DNA of 64,000 bases from Vitis vinifera (lineage: Eukaryota > Streptophyta > Magnoliopsida > Vitales > Vitaceae). Location: NCBI RefSeq assembly GCF_030704535.1, contig NC_081812.1, positions 15,597,001 to 15,661,000 of the forward strand, read 5' to 3'. Under the pieces are notes generated by a model. That model was not told the DNA's origin. It saw only the letters and a program-made list of their open reading frames with translations, and did not search any database. The translations under genes were made by a program, and so were the position numbers. Shown here piece by piece: positions 47,201-56,212 of this stretch; position 1 is the first letter of the stretch, and every line of letters starts with the position of its first letter.

Positions 47201-50200
47201 TACAAAAATGGGGTTGCCTTTCAACCAGTTGACATCTACAAGTTCCCTTGTCAAGTTTAATAGAGATTTTGTCAGTCTAATAGGCGAAGTGATGCTGCCA
47301 ATCAGCCGTTGGGCCAATGACTATTACAGTTAAGTTCCTAACACTGGAATGATGACTATTATGGTGAAGTTCCTTGTGGTAGATGTTATCTCTCCTTATA
47401 ATGTTATTTTGAGGTAGAGTTGGATTTATCATATGAAGCTTGTTCCATTGACTTTGCACCAAAAATATCATTTCTGACTAGCTAGGGAGTGATGGAGATA
47501 GCAGGTGATCAAGCTTCACTAGGAAATGTAATTGTGTAGCTTTGAAGGGAGCTTTTAAGATGTTACACATTGGTTACAGGGAATTATAACAACAACAGGT
47601 GGCAAGAAGGAAAGGGCACCACTTCTCTAACATTGAAGTAGGAAAAGTTAACTTGGCCAAATACTCTTTTGTCTGAGAAGTATGACTAGGCTAGAGCCTT
47701 TTGAGAGGATGGAGTTGATTAAATTGTTGAAAGATTATGTGGAAGTTTTTGCCTAGGATATCTGGTGTGTGCCAGGAATAGACTCCTTGGTGGCAATCCA
47801 TCATCCCAATGTAGATCCAAAAGATGCTAGATGAGGGAGGTTGGGTTTATAAAGGAAGTGCAGTATCCCAGATGGTCAGTCGATGCAGTCGATGTCTTGA
47901 AGAAGAATGGAACACGCCGATCTTGTGTCTATTGCACTGACCAGTACAAGGCCTGCCTAAAGGACTGAGTTCCATTGCCTTGAATTGATCAATTGGTGGA
48001 TGCTACAACAAATTGTAACAAGTTGTCATTTATAGGTGCCTATTTTGGATACAAACAAATCAAAAAAGATCCCACCAACATAGTTGTTAACTCGTAAAAT
48101 GTATTGTGTATCGTTTTTCTATTTTTCTATATCATGATAGTATCATGTATCATAAGTTTTTTTATACAGTGAAAAATAAATAGGAAAAAAATATGCATAT
48201 GTGTGCATATCCATTGAAAGCATGAAGTATAGAGTAATATATAATCAATTTTATGGAAGATAGTAGGATCTATATAGTTAAACTATATCGTATCATATGA
48301 AAACACTGAATATTAAAGTTTTGACAAGTTCAAATTAACAAAATATGACTTTAATATATAAATTCATCACATAATCCACAAAAACAAACTTCTTCAATTT
48401 TTAGCTATGATTTTTTGTTGGACATCCTAACTAGGCATATGTACTTATTGTGTTGTTGATTGATATATATATATATATATATATATACCTTTATATGTCT
48501 CTTCAAAGTTCCATATTAAGTAAAAGTTTTTATTCACTAATCACCATCATTTTCATTGTCAACATTCAAATCATTCAAATGAAAATTCTCCAATATTCAT
48601 TGTAAAAATAAATTTACTTGACTTCTAATACAACATTTGACAACAACAATGTAGTTTTTCTTATAAGATTATTTTACCTATTTCTCATTTTTATGATCAA
48701 TTTTTAATCTTTTAGTATATTTTAAACATTTGATATAGTAAATTTTTTTAACAAAAAAAATGATAATAATAATTTGATTTTTTTTTAATTATAGAAAATA
48801 GTTGAAGATGTATGGATCGTTGTATCATTATATCATGTATTGTATTGTGTATTGTATATGTATTGTAAGCTACGTTTTAAAATAAGATACGGATTGTGAT
48901 ACATATCAATTTCCATAAAAAAATGTATCATATCGTGTATTGTAAGTTTTTAACAACTATGCCCACCGATGCAAAGAAAATTACTTTCATTAAGAAGAAG
49001 GGCAACTTCTCTTATCAAGTAATACCCTTTGGGCTTAAAGAACATGAGTGTCAAATTTACTTATCAAAAAAAAAAAAAAAAACATGAGTGTAATATATTA
49101 ATGACTTGTTTTGAAGATGTTTTTTCTGTTTGTTTTTTTTTTTTATATATAGGTTATTTTGAAGATGTTTTTTTATTTGATCAACAAGACCATGAAGACT
49201 TTATATAGGTGACATATTAATCAAGACTAAAGACTCGCCTATTAAAAAAAATTAATCAAGACTAGAGACTCAATGCACTAACTTGCAAGAGAGCTTTAAA
49301 TATAAGGTTAAAGTTTGGGATGCGATTGAACTCTAACAAGTGTGTTGTATACCCCAAAATTGGTCCTAGGGTCTTTTATCCAAAGTTTTAGGCCCATTTT
49401 TATTCATAGATTTTAAGTCTATTGGATTATAAATTTTAGGCCCTCTTAATCTTAGCCCATACACTTTTATTTGTATTATTATATCTTGTTTTATTTTATA
49501 TTATTTATTTTGGAGGAAAAAAATAGAATTAGAAAAGGGAAAAATAAGAACTATTTTTAAGGGAAAATAAGAATTTTTAGGATGAAATAGGAATTTTTTA
49601 AGGAAATAAGTAAGGATATTGTTTAGGAAACATAAAAAAAATCTTTTTAAAAAGTTCTCTCTTTTTCTTCAGCGAGGCTTCTCTTTGCCTCTTCTTCTTT
49701 ATTTCTTCTCAATCATCCCCTTTTCCCCACGCACAACTGCCACCCACTTTAACTTCCCAATTCTTCCTTTTCCTCCCTCTTCTTCTTCTGCCTTCTTTCT
49801 TTTCTTTTCTTTCCTCTCTCTCATCTCTGCCATCTACCATGGCCATCAACATCCAAGCACTGCTACCGCCAACCTTCATGGGCACCATCAATCCACCAAA
49901 CCCACAATTGTGGCCCACTTTAGCTCTCTCTACCATCTTATTCTTCTTCTTCTACTTTATGTTTCACTCACTTTTGACATCATGCTAGCAAATATAGCAA
50001 TGATCTACAAGTATTAGCCATCTAATTACCATGTTATGCACATATTAAAACTAAAAAGAAAAATTTTTGCAACGAATCTCAAGTCAATGACAATTACCAT
50101 GTTGGTTGCTCTCTGAAAGTTTGTGATCACGGTTGACAAGGCAACATTTTTCAATCTTTCTCGGTCTTCTACTAAGAAAATGGGTCTTGAAACTTACTTT

Positions 50201-52993
50201 GGAAAGGATGATCCAAGGATAGCTTTGAGCAAATCCACCAAACTTGAATTGCAAATTGGGGGAGCTATCTTCAATCCTAGCTCTCTATAAGGAAGGTGGC
50301 ATAGTTGACAAAAATTTATCAACAATTTCTATTAGGTTGGCAACAAAAGATATAGGAATGACTTTATTTGAGATTCCAACTAATTCCATCTCTCGAGGCC
50401 ATTTTTCACCAAGCACATGATTGCTCAGTTGCCCATTTGAACTCCCCACAAGCCTTTTCTAGCTTCTAGGCATGTTCTTGGCCTTTTTTCTGTCATAAGT
50501 GGTAGAAAAAAAATTCCATTCCAAGTCAATCTCTTCTAGTGGAGCTATGTGATCTAATGATTCAAGAACTTTAAACTTTGGTAAGCGTTGTTTTCTATGA
50601 CGTGGAGGCTCTTAGATTTCAAATTTTGCAAAGTTGGAGGAAGGAAAGTGATCAAGAGCTCTATTAGCATTGATCAACTTCCTTTAAAGAAATAAGCCTT
50701 CTTTTCTTCCTGGCTTCTACAAGTACTTTTACATGCTCATTATTAATCCAATAGCAAAAGCACCCATGCTACCTTGCATATTCACCAAGTTTGTTGGCAT
50801 AGAAAATTTAAAAGGATAAATGGAAGAAAGCTAAGTACTTGATGGACAAGAAACACCTAACTAGTCGGTCAAATGTTCTTAGAACATCCCACAACTTCTC
50901 TTCCCTTGAGTCAAATTCCTAGTCCTCGGATGCTTCAACTTAACCATTCTCCCAAACTTTGTTATGGCCAAGGAGATTGAAAACGAAAGAGTGTGACCTC
51001 TTTACAGGAGAGAGCAAGTAGGCGCTTTCCTTTTCCATCTTCTTCAAAACATATATAAACAATATCTCCCCCAACCCAACATCTAGGTTATGCTGATGAT
51101 TTGAGTATTAGGCACCCAACCAACAGCCTCATAACATTGGGGTGGATTTGGCAAATATGAAGTTAGAAGAAGTGAAGGAAGTGACCAATAAGAGCCTGAA
51201 ATGGTAACCTTGCCTAGAAGTGGGAGTAGTACAGGGCTATTTTGCTATGATTTTCTGTTTGAAAGTTGGGATCTTCTGAATGGGGAAGTAGACGAATATG
51301 GACTCTCTTGTTGATATTGTAAAGAAAACAGAACATGGCCTCTAGGGTATCTAGATTGCAGGGAGTTGCCATCTCACAAGACAAAGTTAACAAAAAGATA
51401 AAAGGAGGATGAAAAAGGTGGAAGGGAACATAGATGTTGCATGGTGAAGTGCTAAGAGATATATAGACAACAATAAAGAGAACCAGGAACCACCTAGGAG
51501 CTAAATAGAATGACCGATCAACAGATGCAAAAACAAAAAGGAACCATATATATATATATAAGGAGAAGACGAGAAAAAAAAAAAGGATAAAATCAGTAGC
51601 ATAACTAATAAAGACAGGCAGTGGTGGAAGGTTAGAAGGATAATGAAGGTACATTGGAGCTAAAAATATAAGTAACATGAGAAAAGGGGAGTTTCAAAAG
51701 AAGAGAAAAAGAAAGGATAAAGATTATATGTTATGCCAATAACCCTAGATCAATGATGAAGAATGTGAACAGGGTTAGCAATAGAAACAAAGGTAGTGGG
51801 GAAAAAAGTCTGTGCTACCAATGGAGCCCCCTTTTATAGCCTTCTTGGTGACAGTTCACCATCAGCACACCAGTTCATTAGCCTCTAATGATGCAAAATA
51901 TAAGGGAGAGATTTTGGAAATTGTTTAAAATTTTAAAAGGAGGCCACCTTGAAAAGGGCATAGCCCCAGAAGTTGTGGCAGCCTAATGATGGGTGTGGGA
52001 CACATGTGCTCACCAGGAGAGTGCGAAAATGCTAGACTTGCCTCTATGCAATTGACATCATCCAACTGCAAGGGGGAATGGTATGGCATCCACCGATGAT
52101 ATCTGACAACTCCATATCCATTCCATTAACTGCAATTTATTTGAGTTTGATAAATGGAAGTCAACCCAGCACAACAAAGAAACCAACAACTAGCCCCACT
52201 ATTCCCTTCAGGTGAGCCTCATGTCACCACCAAATAGGAATGTCAAGTGTGTAACTACTAGAAAAAGGATGGCATGTACCCCATTAAGAGAACATTTAGT
52301 AACAAACCCTAGCTCTCTTGTAATGGGCTAATGGCTTGTCTTGTGATCGATAACAAGGAAATTCAAATAGAGATTGACATTATTTTTTGTGCTCTTGGGA
52401 TTATTGTCTCCTACAATATGATTTGCAAAATTTTAGATTACCTGTTCATGAAATTAAATCAACAAACTGCACTTTTCTACAATGTTCATCAAATTGAATA
52501 CACCAAAAATTACAAATAAATACTAAGTGAAAACAATAATGTGATTAATTAACCCAGTACATAGAGAAATTCATATTAAAATGAATATAAAACATGAAAT
52601 AAATACAGATTAAAAAGTAGATAAAACATGAAATAAATAGAGAAATTCAGATTAAAATGTAAATAAGACATGAAATTCCTATTTTAACGATCTGAATTTT
52701 TTATCATCAAAAAATACATAATAAACAAGAAGCAGTTCTTCAGATCAAACCTTCATGAAACTAAAATTCAAGAATCGAATAGAAGGTAATGACAAAACAT
52801 GGAAGCACACCTCACGGTCCAAGTTAGGGAACATTTGGAGCAAGACAGAAACCGAATCGTCAGATCCGGATCCGAAATCGGACGATCGGACCGGAGATCC
52901 GAAAGTGGAGCACCTGGACCTCTTCGACGAAGTCGAAGAAGATCCGAAGATTTCTTCGAAACCCACCCGCTTCCCACAGACTCCTGCAGACAT
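41247..52993 (-). CDS. CUE-domain protein (ubiquitin-binding type)
   Basis: Five exons with matching phases and GT-AG borders: 52993-52811, 44245-44080, 43941-43730, 43609-43433 and 41333-41247, giving 274 residues, close to the Arabidopsis relative At5g32440. The N-terminus is MSAGVCGKRVGFEEIF, then a Ser-rich basic stretch. The CUE domain spans the exon 1/2 join: SVLLQMFPNLDRE (49-61) followed by MVETVLRTHNNKIEDAIESL, with the MFP motif at 54-56. Exons 3-4 encode a predicted coiled coil (ARILEAFEKNV, LKEHLQNFLRDNQILKRAV, LKDVIRQYQEQVRAL). The C-terminus ends GQFHPDIF. CUE domains bind ubiquitin; the cellular role of this plant family is not known to me. Intron 1 is 8.6 kb because of a Ty3 insertion, and intron 4 carries a hAT MITE with a LINE tail. 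A telo-box lies at 53002-53015, just before the ATG. Confidence 0.88.
42364..42530 (+). mobile_element. 5'-truncated LINE 3' end (copy 1)
   Basis: A short segment with the 3'-end motifs of plant L1 elements (GGTATACTCCGTGTATACC, TCTTAATGAAATC, TTTACTTATC) closing in a poly(A) tail. The target duplication ATTAAATAT precedes it at 42355-42363. Its right partner is found only after copy 2 because of the tandem duplication. Confidence 0.75.
42684..42848 (+). mobile_element. 5'-truncated LINE 3' end (copy 2)
   Basis: Same segment as the preceding copy, about 2-3% diverged, ending TTTACCTATC plus poly(A). ATTAAATAT flanks it on both sides (42675-42683 and 42849-42857), the 9-bp duplication of the original insertion. 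Confidence 0.78.
45060..45417 (+). repeat. 5' LTR of the old Ty3 element
   Basis: Begins TGTCATGGCC and ends TCTTCTACA. It aligns with 52079-52415 through shared blocks such as ATGGAAGTCAACC, CCAACAACT, AATAGGAATGTCAAGTGTG and ATTATTGTCT. Identity is roughly three quarters by eye, so the insertion is old. Confidence 0.8.
46110..46650 (+). pseudogene. Ty3 gag remnant
   Basis: The frame at 46123-46377 gives VDSLFNIKMNEGETLSEYVQ, the retrotransposon Gag core of plant Ty3 elements (Tat-like), then AFQCGLLPNS. Upstream and downstream the frame breaks repeatedly. A SINE-like unit sits at 46362-46449, inside the region that should encode the Gag C-terminus. Confidence 0.75.
46362..46449 (+). mobile_element. 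tRNA-derived SINE-like unit
   Basis: It has a box A-like TAGTAAAGGGTTGG and a box B-like AGTTCAATTCC at a spacing usual for a tRNA-derived promoter. It ends TTTACCTATCAAA, the same tail as the LINE ends at 42.5 and 42.8 kb. GAGGA flanks it on both sides (46357-46361 and 46450-46454), a short duplication that could be chance. Confidence 0.5.
48079..48961. mobile_element. 883-bp MITE inside the Ty3 reverse transcriptase
   Basis: Perfect 12-bp inverted ends CATAGTTGTTAA / TTAACAACTATG. CCCACCAA (48071-48078) and CCCACCGA (48962-48969) are the target duplication, with one mismatch. Joining the flanks restores the reading order ...KKDPT / DAKK... of the RT, which confirms the ends. The interior is AT-rich, repeats TATCATGTATYGTAT-like motifs and has no gene. 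The 8-bp duplication suggests hAT or Mutator. Confidence 0.87.
49052..49080 (+). mobile_element. 29-bp A-tailed retroposon insert
   Basis: CAAATTTACTTATC plus fifteen A, flanked by the 11-bp duplication AACATGAGTGT (49041-49051 and 49081-49091). The 14 non-A bases match the 3' tail of the LINE/SINE units nearby. This fits an extremely 5'-truncated target-primed insertion. Confidence 0.75.
49126..49156 (-). mobile_element. 31-bp T-rich insert with 17-bp flanking duplication
   Basis: A T-rich insert (poly(A) on the minus strand) lies between two copies of TTTTGAAGATGTTTTTT (49109-49125 and 49157-49173). It may be a tiny retroposon on the minus strand or a simple local duplication; the A-run does not reach the duplication edge. 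Confidence 0.5.
49237..49250 (+). mobile_element. 14-bp A-tailed insert with 21-bp flanking duplication
   Basis: GCCTATTAAAAAAA lies between two copies of a 21-bp sequence beginning ATTAATCAAGACTA (49216-49236 and 49251-49271), differing at one base. CCTATT plus A-run resembles the CCTATC-A tail of the SINE-like unit. Confidence 0.55.
52079..52415 (+). repeat. 3' LTR of the old Ty3 element
   Basis: Begins TGGTATGGCATCC immediately after the purine tract AAGGGGGAA and ends TCTCCTACA. It is a diverged direct copy of 45060-45417. Confidence 0.8.
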
Positions 52994-55032
52994 CGCCTCG
53001 TAAACCCTAGGGTTTTTTTTCTTTCCCGGTTCTCACTTCTCAGACAACCCTTACCAAAAATTGGGGGGAAACCCTAAAATAGAAATCTATTTTAAAAGAA
53101 AAACAACAGTGTGGATCTGAAACTACAGCATCGAAACAATGGCTTCCATTTCGCCTTTATATTTATAACTTGTTTCCTAAAAAAATATATAATAATTATT
53201 ATTATTATAATTATTATGACGTATCATTGGAGTTATGCTCTGAGGGTAGGGTTTGGTGAGAAGGAGCTTGAGAAGATGTTTATGCGTGGGGTTTTGGAAT
53301 CTTGAGAGTCTTCTACCATTCAAAGTTTACAGTCTCGGTAGAAGCAAGAAAGGTACCATCGTAAACAGAGGCAACCTCTCCTCCTTTCGCCTTGATTCCC
53401 TACATCTCAGCCTACTCATCTGAACTGCAGATGGTGGGACCGTTTATCGGCCGTTGTCAGTTGCTTTGATTCTATTTTCCTTATTTGCTTATTTATTATA
53501 TGTCTTCTTGGATTTTTTCGATGAAGATAATCTAATTTTATTATTATTTAAATGAAAAATAATGCTGACGCGATCCGAAAATTGTAAGAACACCTTTGTT
53601 AAATTTTGGTTTGTGATGTACAAATATTATAATTGTTTTGAAACTTATGCCTCACGTTTTAGGTTTATTAGAAGAGCAATAAGTTTTCATGAGGATGTCT
53701 TAAAAATTTTGGGATTTAACATTTTTATATTTTAATTATTTTTTTATTTTTTATATTTAATTTTTTGGAATTTTTTTATAAATAATTATATAAATATAAG
53801 GAATGGTTGAAAATAAAATATTATACATAAAAATAAATTTTTAAATATTTGAAAGTATAAAAAATATATTAAAAATATACCAAATTCTTAAAAATATTAA
53901 AAATTGTTATCAAAACGCATTTCTTTAAAAAATATTTTCAAAATCATTCCCCAGCACTAACATTTATTTTCCATTCTAAAGAGTTCCTTGAGTGTTTATA
54001 AGTATGTTTGGGTGACTTGGTCATCTGGTTGCAAATATTGTTATCGCATAATAAAAGATGTTGTCATTTTTCATCTACAAACTTTATACAAAATATATTA
54101 TGTATGTATGAGGAAAAAAAAAATTATGATATAATTAAATGTACGTATACATTTATTTGACTTTATGATATTGTGTTTTAATAATTTAAATCATGTCAAA
54201 TCTACGTCTATTTTAGATTTAAAATGATATTTTAATATTTTTAAATTATTAAATTATAACACACTATTTAATTAAAAAATAATTATCACCATTAGTTTAA
54301 AGATGATCATGTTACAAAAGAATACATTAAAACAATATTTATGTATTATCCATAAAATAGATAAAATATTCAAATAATTGTCTATAACTTTAAAAATATT
54401 TATATAAAAAATAGCTTTTATATATACATATATAGTAGATAAAAAAGAATAATAATATTTTTTAAGGAGTTTACAAAATATTTATTATATATTTTGTAAG
54501 TTTGAAAAAAAAAATTATATAAGGTGTTTAAAAAATATTTACTTAAAAAATGTAATAATAATCATTTTTAACCATTCATTTATAATATTCAATTTATCAA
54601 ACATTGTTTTTGAGAGAAAAATAATTGGTGGAAATAGTGAGCTCCCTAACTATGAATTAATTTACATGATCTTGCCAATTAACATGTGAGAATAAGGTAA
54701 GATGAATGAAAAGAGAGATAGTGAGAAAGAGAAAAATGAGAAAGAAGTGGGAAATTGGTTGTTTTTTTTATTTCTTTTTTACTGTCAAAAGCATTTCATA
54801 AATTTTTAAAAGTTAATGTCTTTCAATTCAATTTTCACTCGTTTATTAAGTTTTAGACTCGATTATAATGGATGTGAAGATTTTGGGCCAATTTTCAAAC
54901 CCAATATAAATTACAATTCTCCCATAAATTAAAGATTAACTTCAAAACAAGATCTAAAAGATTAGCAGAGAATACCTCCAAAGCCACGACAACTTTGCAT
55001 CATCTTAAACAAGGTATTGGCTAAGTTGGAGT
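52994..55032. other. Intergenic between the CUE gene and the Copia element
   Basis: The first few hundred bases hold the CUE promoter and leader: telo-box AAACCCTAGGGTTT at 53002-53015 and an ATT-repeat at about 53188-53215. Beyond 53.5 kb the DNA is AT-rich and I can assign nothing. Confidence 0.55.
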
Positions 55033-55657
55033 TGTTAGATTAATTTTTGTAATTAATCTATAATTTGGGCCACACATGTAAATAATTAAAATGTGTGTGC
55101 TATCATTTAATTAAGCCTAAATATAGTAATCTAATTAATAATTGATTAATTGGCTTAAGGGTATAATTGTCATGAGATTATTGTGTAGATACCATTAGAC
55201 AATTATTATTTCTATGAGGGGCAGAAATATAATTGTGATAAAATTAAAACTGCTCTAGCGGTTTATAAATAGGGTTATGGTCCCCATTCTACGACTACGC
55301 ATTCCAATTTCTGAAAATCCTCTCAGAGAGAAATTGACACAGAATCTAGTGGTTAGAATTGGAAGACCATCTCAAAGGGTTTTCTTCCTATAAGGTTTCT
55401 CCTTCAATGGATTCAGGTATGCTTCCGCTATTATTTTTTTTACTCATTGTTTTTAATCAAGAGATTCCAGTATATATGAAATTAGGGTATTCTCCTTGTT
55501 AAATATTCCAGTATATATGAAGTTAGGGTATTCACCTTATTAAATATTCCAGTATATATGAAGTTAGGGTATTCACCTTGCTAAATATTCCAGTATATAT
55601 AAATTAGGGTATTTATCTTGGTTGAGTTATAACAATGATCTTGGTTGGATTCTAACA
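55033..55657 (+). repeat. Copia 5' LTR
   Basis: TATAAATA at 55264-55271 is the probable promoter, placing transcription start near 55295. Four tandem copies of a 41-bp unit (about 55464-55626) occupy the 3' third. An ATG at 55407 is followed after ten bases by a consensus-like splice donor GTATGC. Confidence 0.95.
55464..55626 (+). repeat. 41-bp tandem repeat in the Copia LTR, four copies
   Basis: The unit begins ATTCCAGTATATATGAA and contains TTAGGGTATTC. The copies start at 55464, 55505, 55546 and 55587; the last is diverged at its end. The same array is in the 3' LTR at 61190-61352. Confidence 0.93.
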
Positions 55658-55659
55658 AG

Positions 55660-55672
55660 TGGTATCAGAGCC
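55660..55672 (+). other. Copia primer-binding site (initiator tRNA-Met)
   Basis: TGGTATCAGAGCC begins two bases after the 5' LTR and is the standard plant Copia site complementary to the 3' end of initiator tRNA-Met. Confidence 0.93.
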
Positions 55673-56212
55673 TACTCCTTGATTAATTCTTTGAGTTATT
55701 ATTTTTAATATATGTCAATGGATTAAGATTTATGAAATATTGAGTTGATAAATTTTTTATTTATTTATTACTATTATTATTATTATTATTTAATAGCATT
55801 TTATGATATTAATATTTAAGTTATTGATCTAGCATTTTAAATAGGTTAATTAAAGCGGAAAATCACCAAAGTGACATCTTCCGTGTAGATTAGTCTGTTC
55901 GGGGTGTTAGATATTTGTGTGTATGTGATTCATGCGGGTATTGACTGGCCCAAAAGAAAGTTAATATTTGGTCAAATTGCATACATACTTGTGGTGATAA
56001 ATATGTGATGATTATAAATGTAACTTAATGTGAATAATAAATCAATCCAAAGATAGATTTATTATTTGACATAACTTATCATCAATGTTTGATCACTACA
56101 ACAAGAGTACCACTTACAGTTAATATTACTGTCCAAAGACTTGATATTAATGTTGTGCTAGGTATCTTGAAATGTCATAATTTGCTTTTAAATTTAAAGA
56201 TTATGTGTTTAA

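Larger units (their letters stand above)
47380..49150 (+). pseudogene. Ty3 protease/reverse-transcriptase remnant
   Basis: Translated pieces in different frames match Ty3 Pol of the Tat-like group: a protease-to-RT linker (KFLVVDVISPYNVIL), the RT core (a decayed ACPKDSFPLPRIDQLVDAT-type block near 47940-48005, then LSFIGAYFGYKQIKKDPT) and, after an 883-bp insertion, DAKKITFIKKKGNFSYQVIP ending in FGLKEH. Stops and frameshifts are frequent. The two halves of the RT core are separated exactly by the MITE at 48079-48961. Confidence 0.8.
45060..52415 (+). mobile_element. Old Ty3/gypsy element in CUE intron 1, antisense to the gene
   Basis: Two diverged direct repeats delimit it: the 5' LTR 45060-45417 and the 3' LTR 52079-52415. 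Between them are broken gag and protease/reverse-transcriptase pieces in the + direction, opposite to the CUE gene. A purine-rich tract AAGGGGGAA lies right before the 3' LTR. After the 5' LTR, AATTTAGCAACAATTATGGG resembles a decayed primer-binding site of the GGCGCCG type. I found no target duplication. The body is invaded by a SINE-like unit, an 883-bp MITE and three tiny A-tailed inserts. The stretch 49340-52078 has an LTR-like start (TGTATACCCCAAAATTGG) and low-complexity frames, but no part of it is identified; no integrase was seen. Confidence 0.8.

Noticed and set aside
49619-50017. 132-codon frame rich in Phe, Ser and Leu
   Set aside because: It comes from a CT-rich tract in a transposon-derived part of the CUE intron; no domain or conserved start.
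49340-50030. Separate solo LTR beginning TGTATACCCC
   Set aside because: The start looks LTR-like, but I found no matching end or target duplication, so it is only mentioned within the Ty3 entry.
51214-51678. 154-codon hydrophobic frame on the minus strand
   Set aside because: Low-complexity, includes a (TA)n microsatellite, lies between the LTRs of the old Ty3 element and shows no recognisable motif.
45055-52420. Target duplication of the old Ty3 element
   Set aside because: The five bases on the two sides do not match at the LTR ends I chose, so none is claimed; the element is old and the ends may be off by a few bases.
52740-53077. + strand frames opposite CUE exon 1
   Set aside because: They are antisense shadows of the GC-richer first exon; the minus strand gives a conserved CUE domain with correct splicing.
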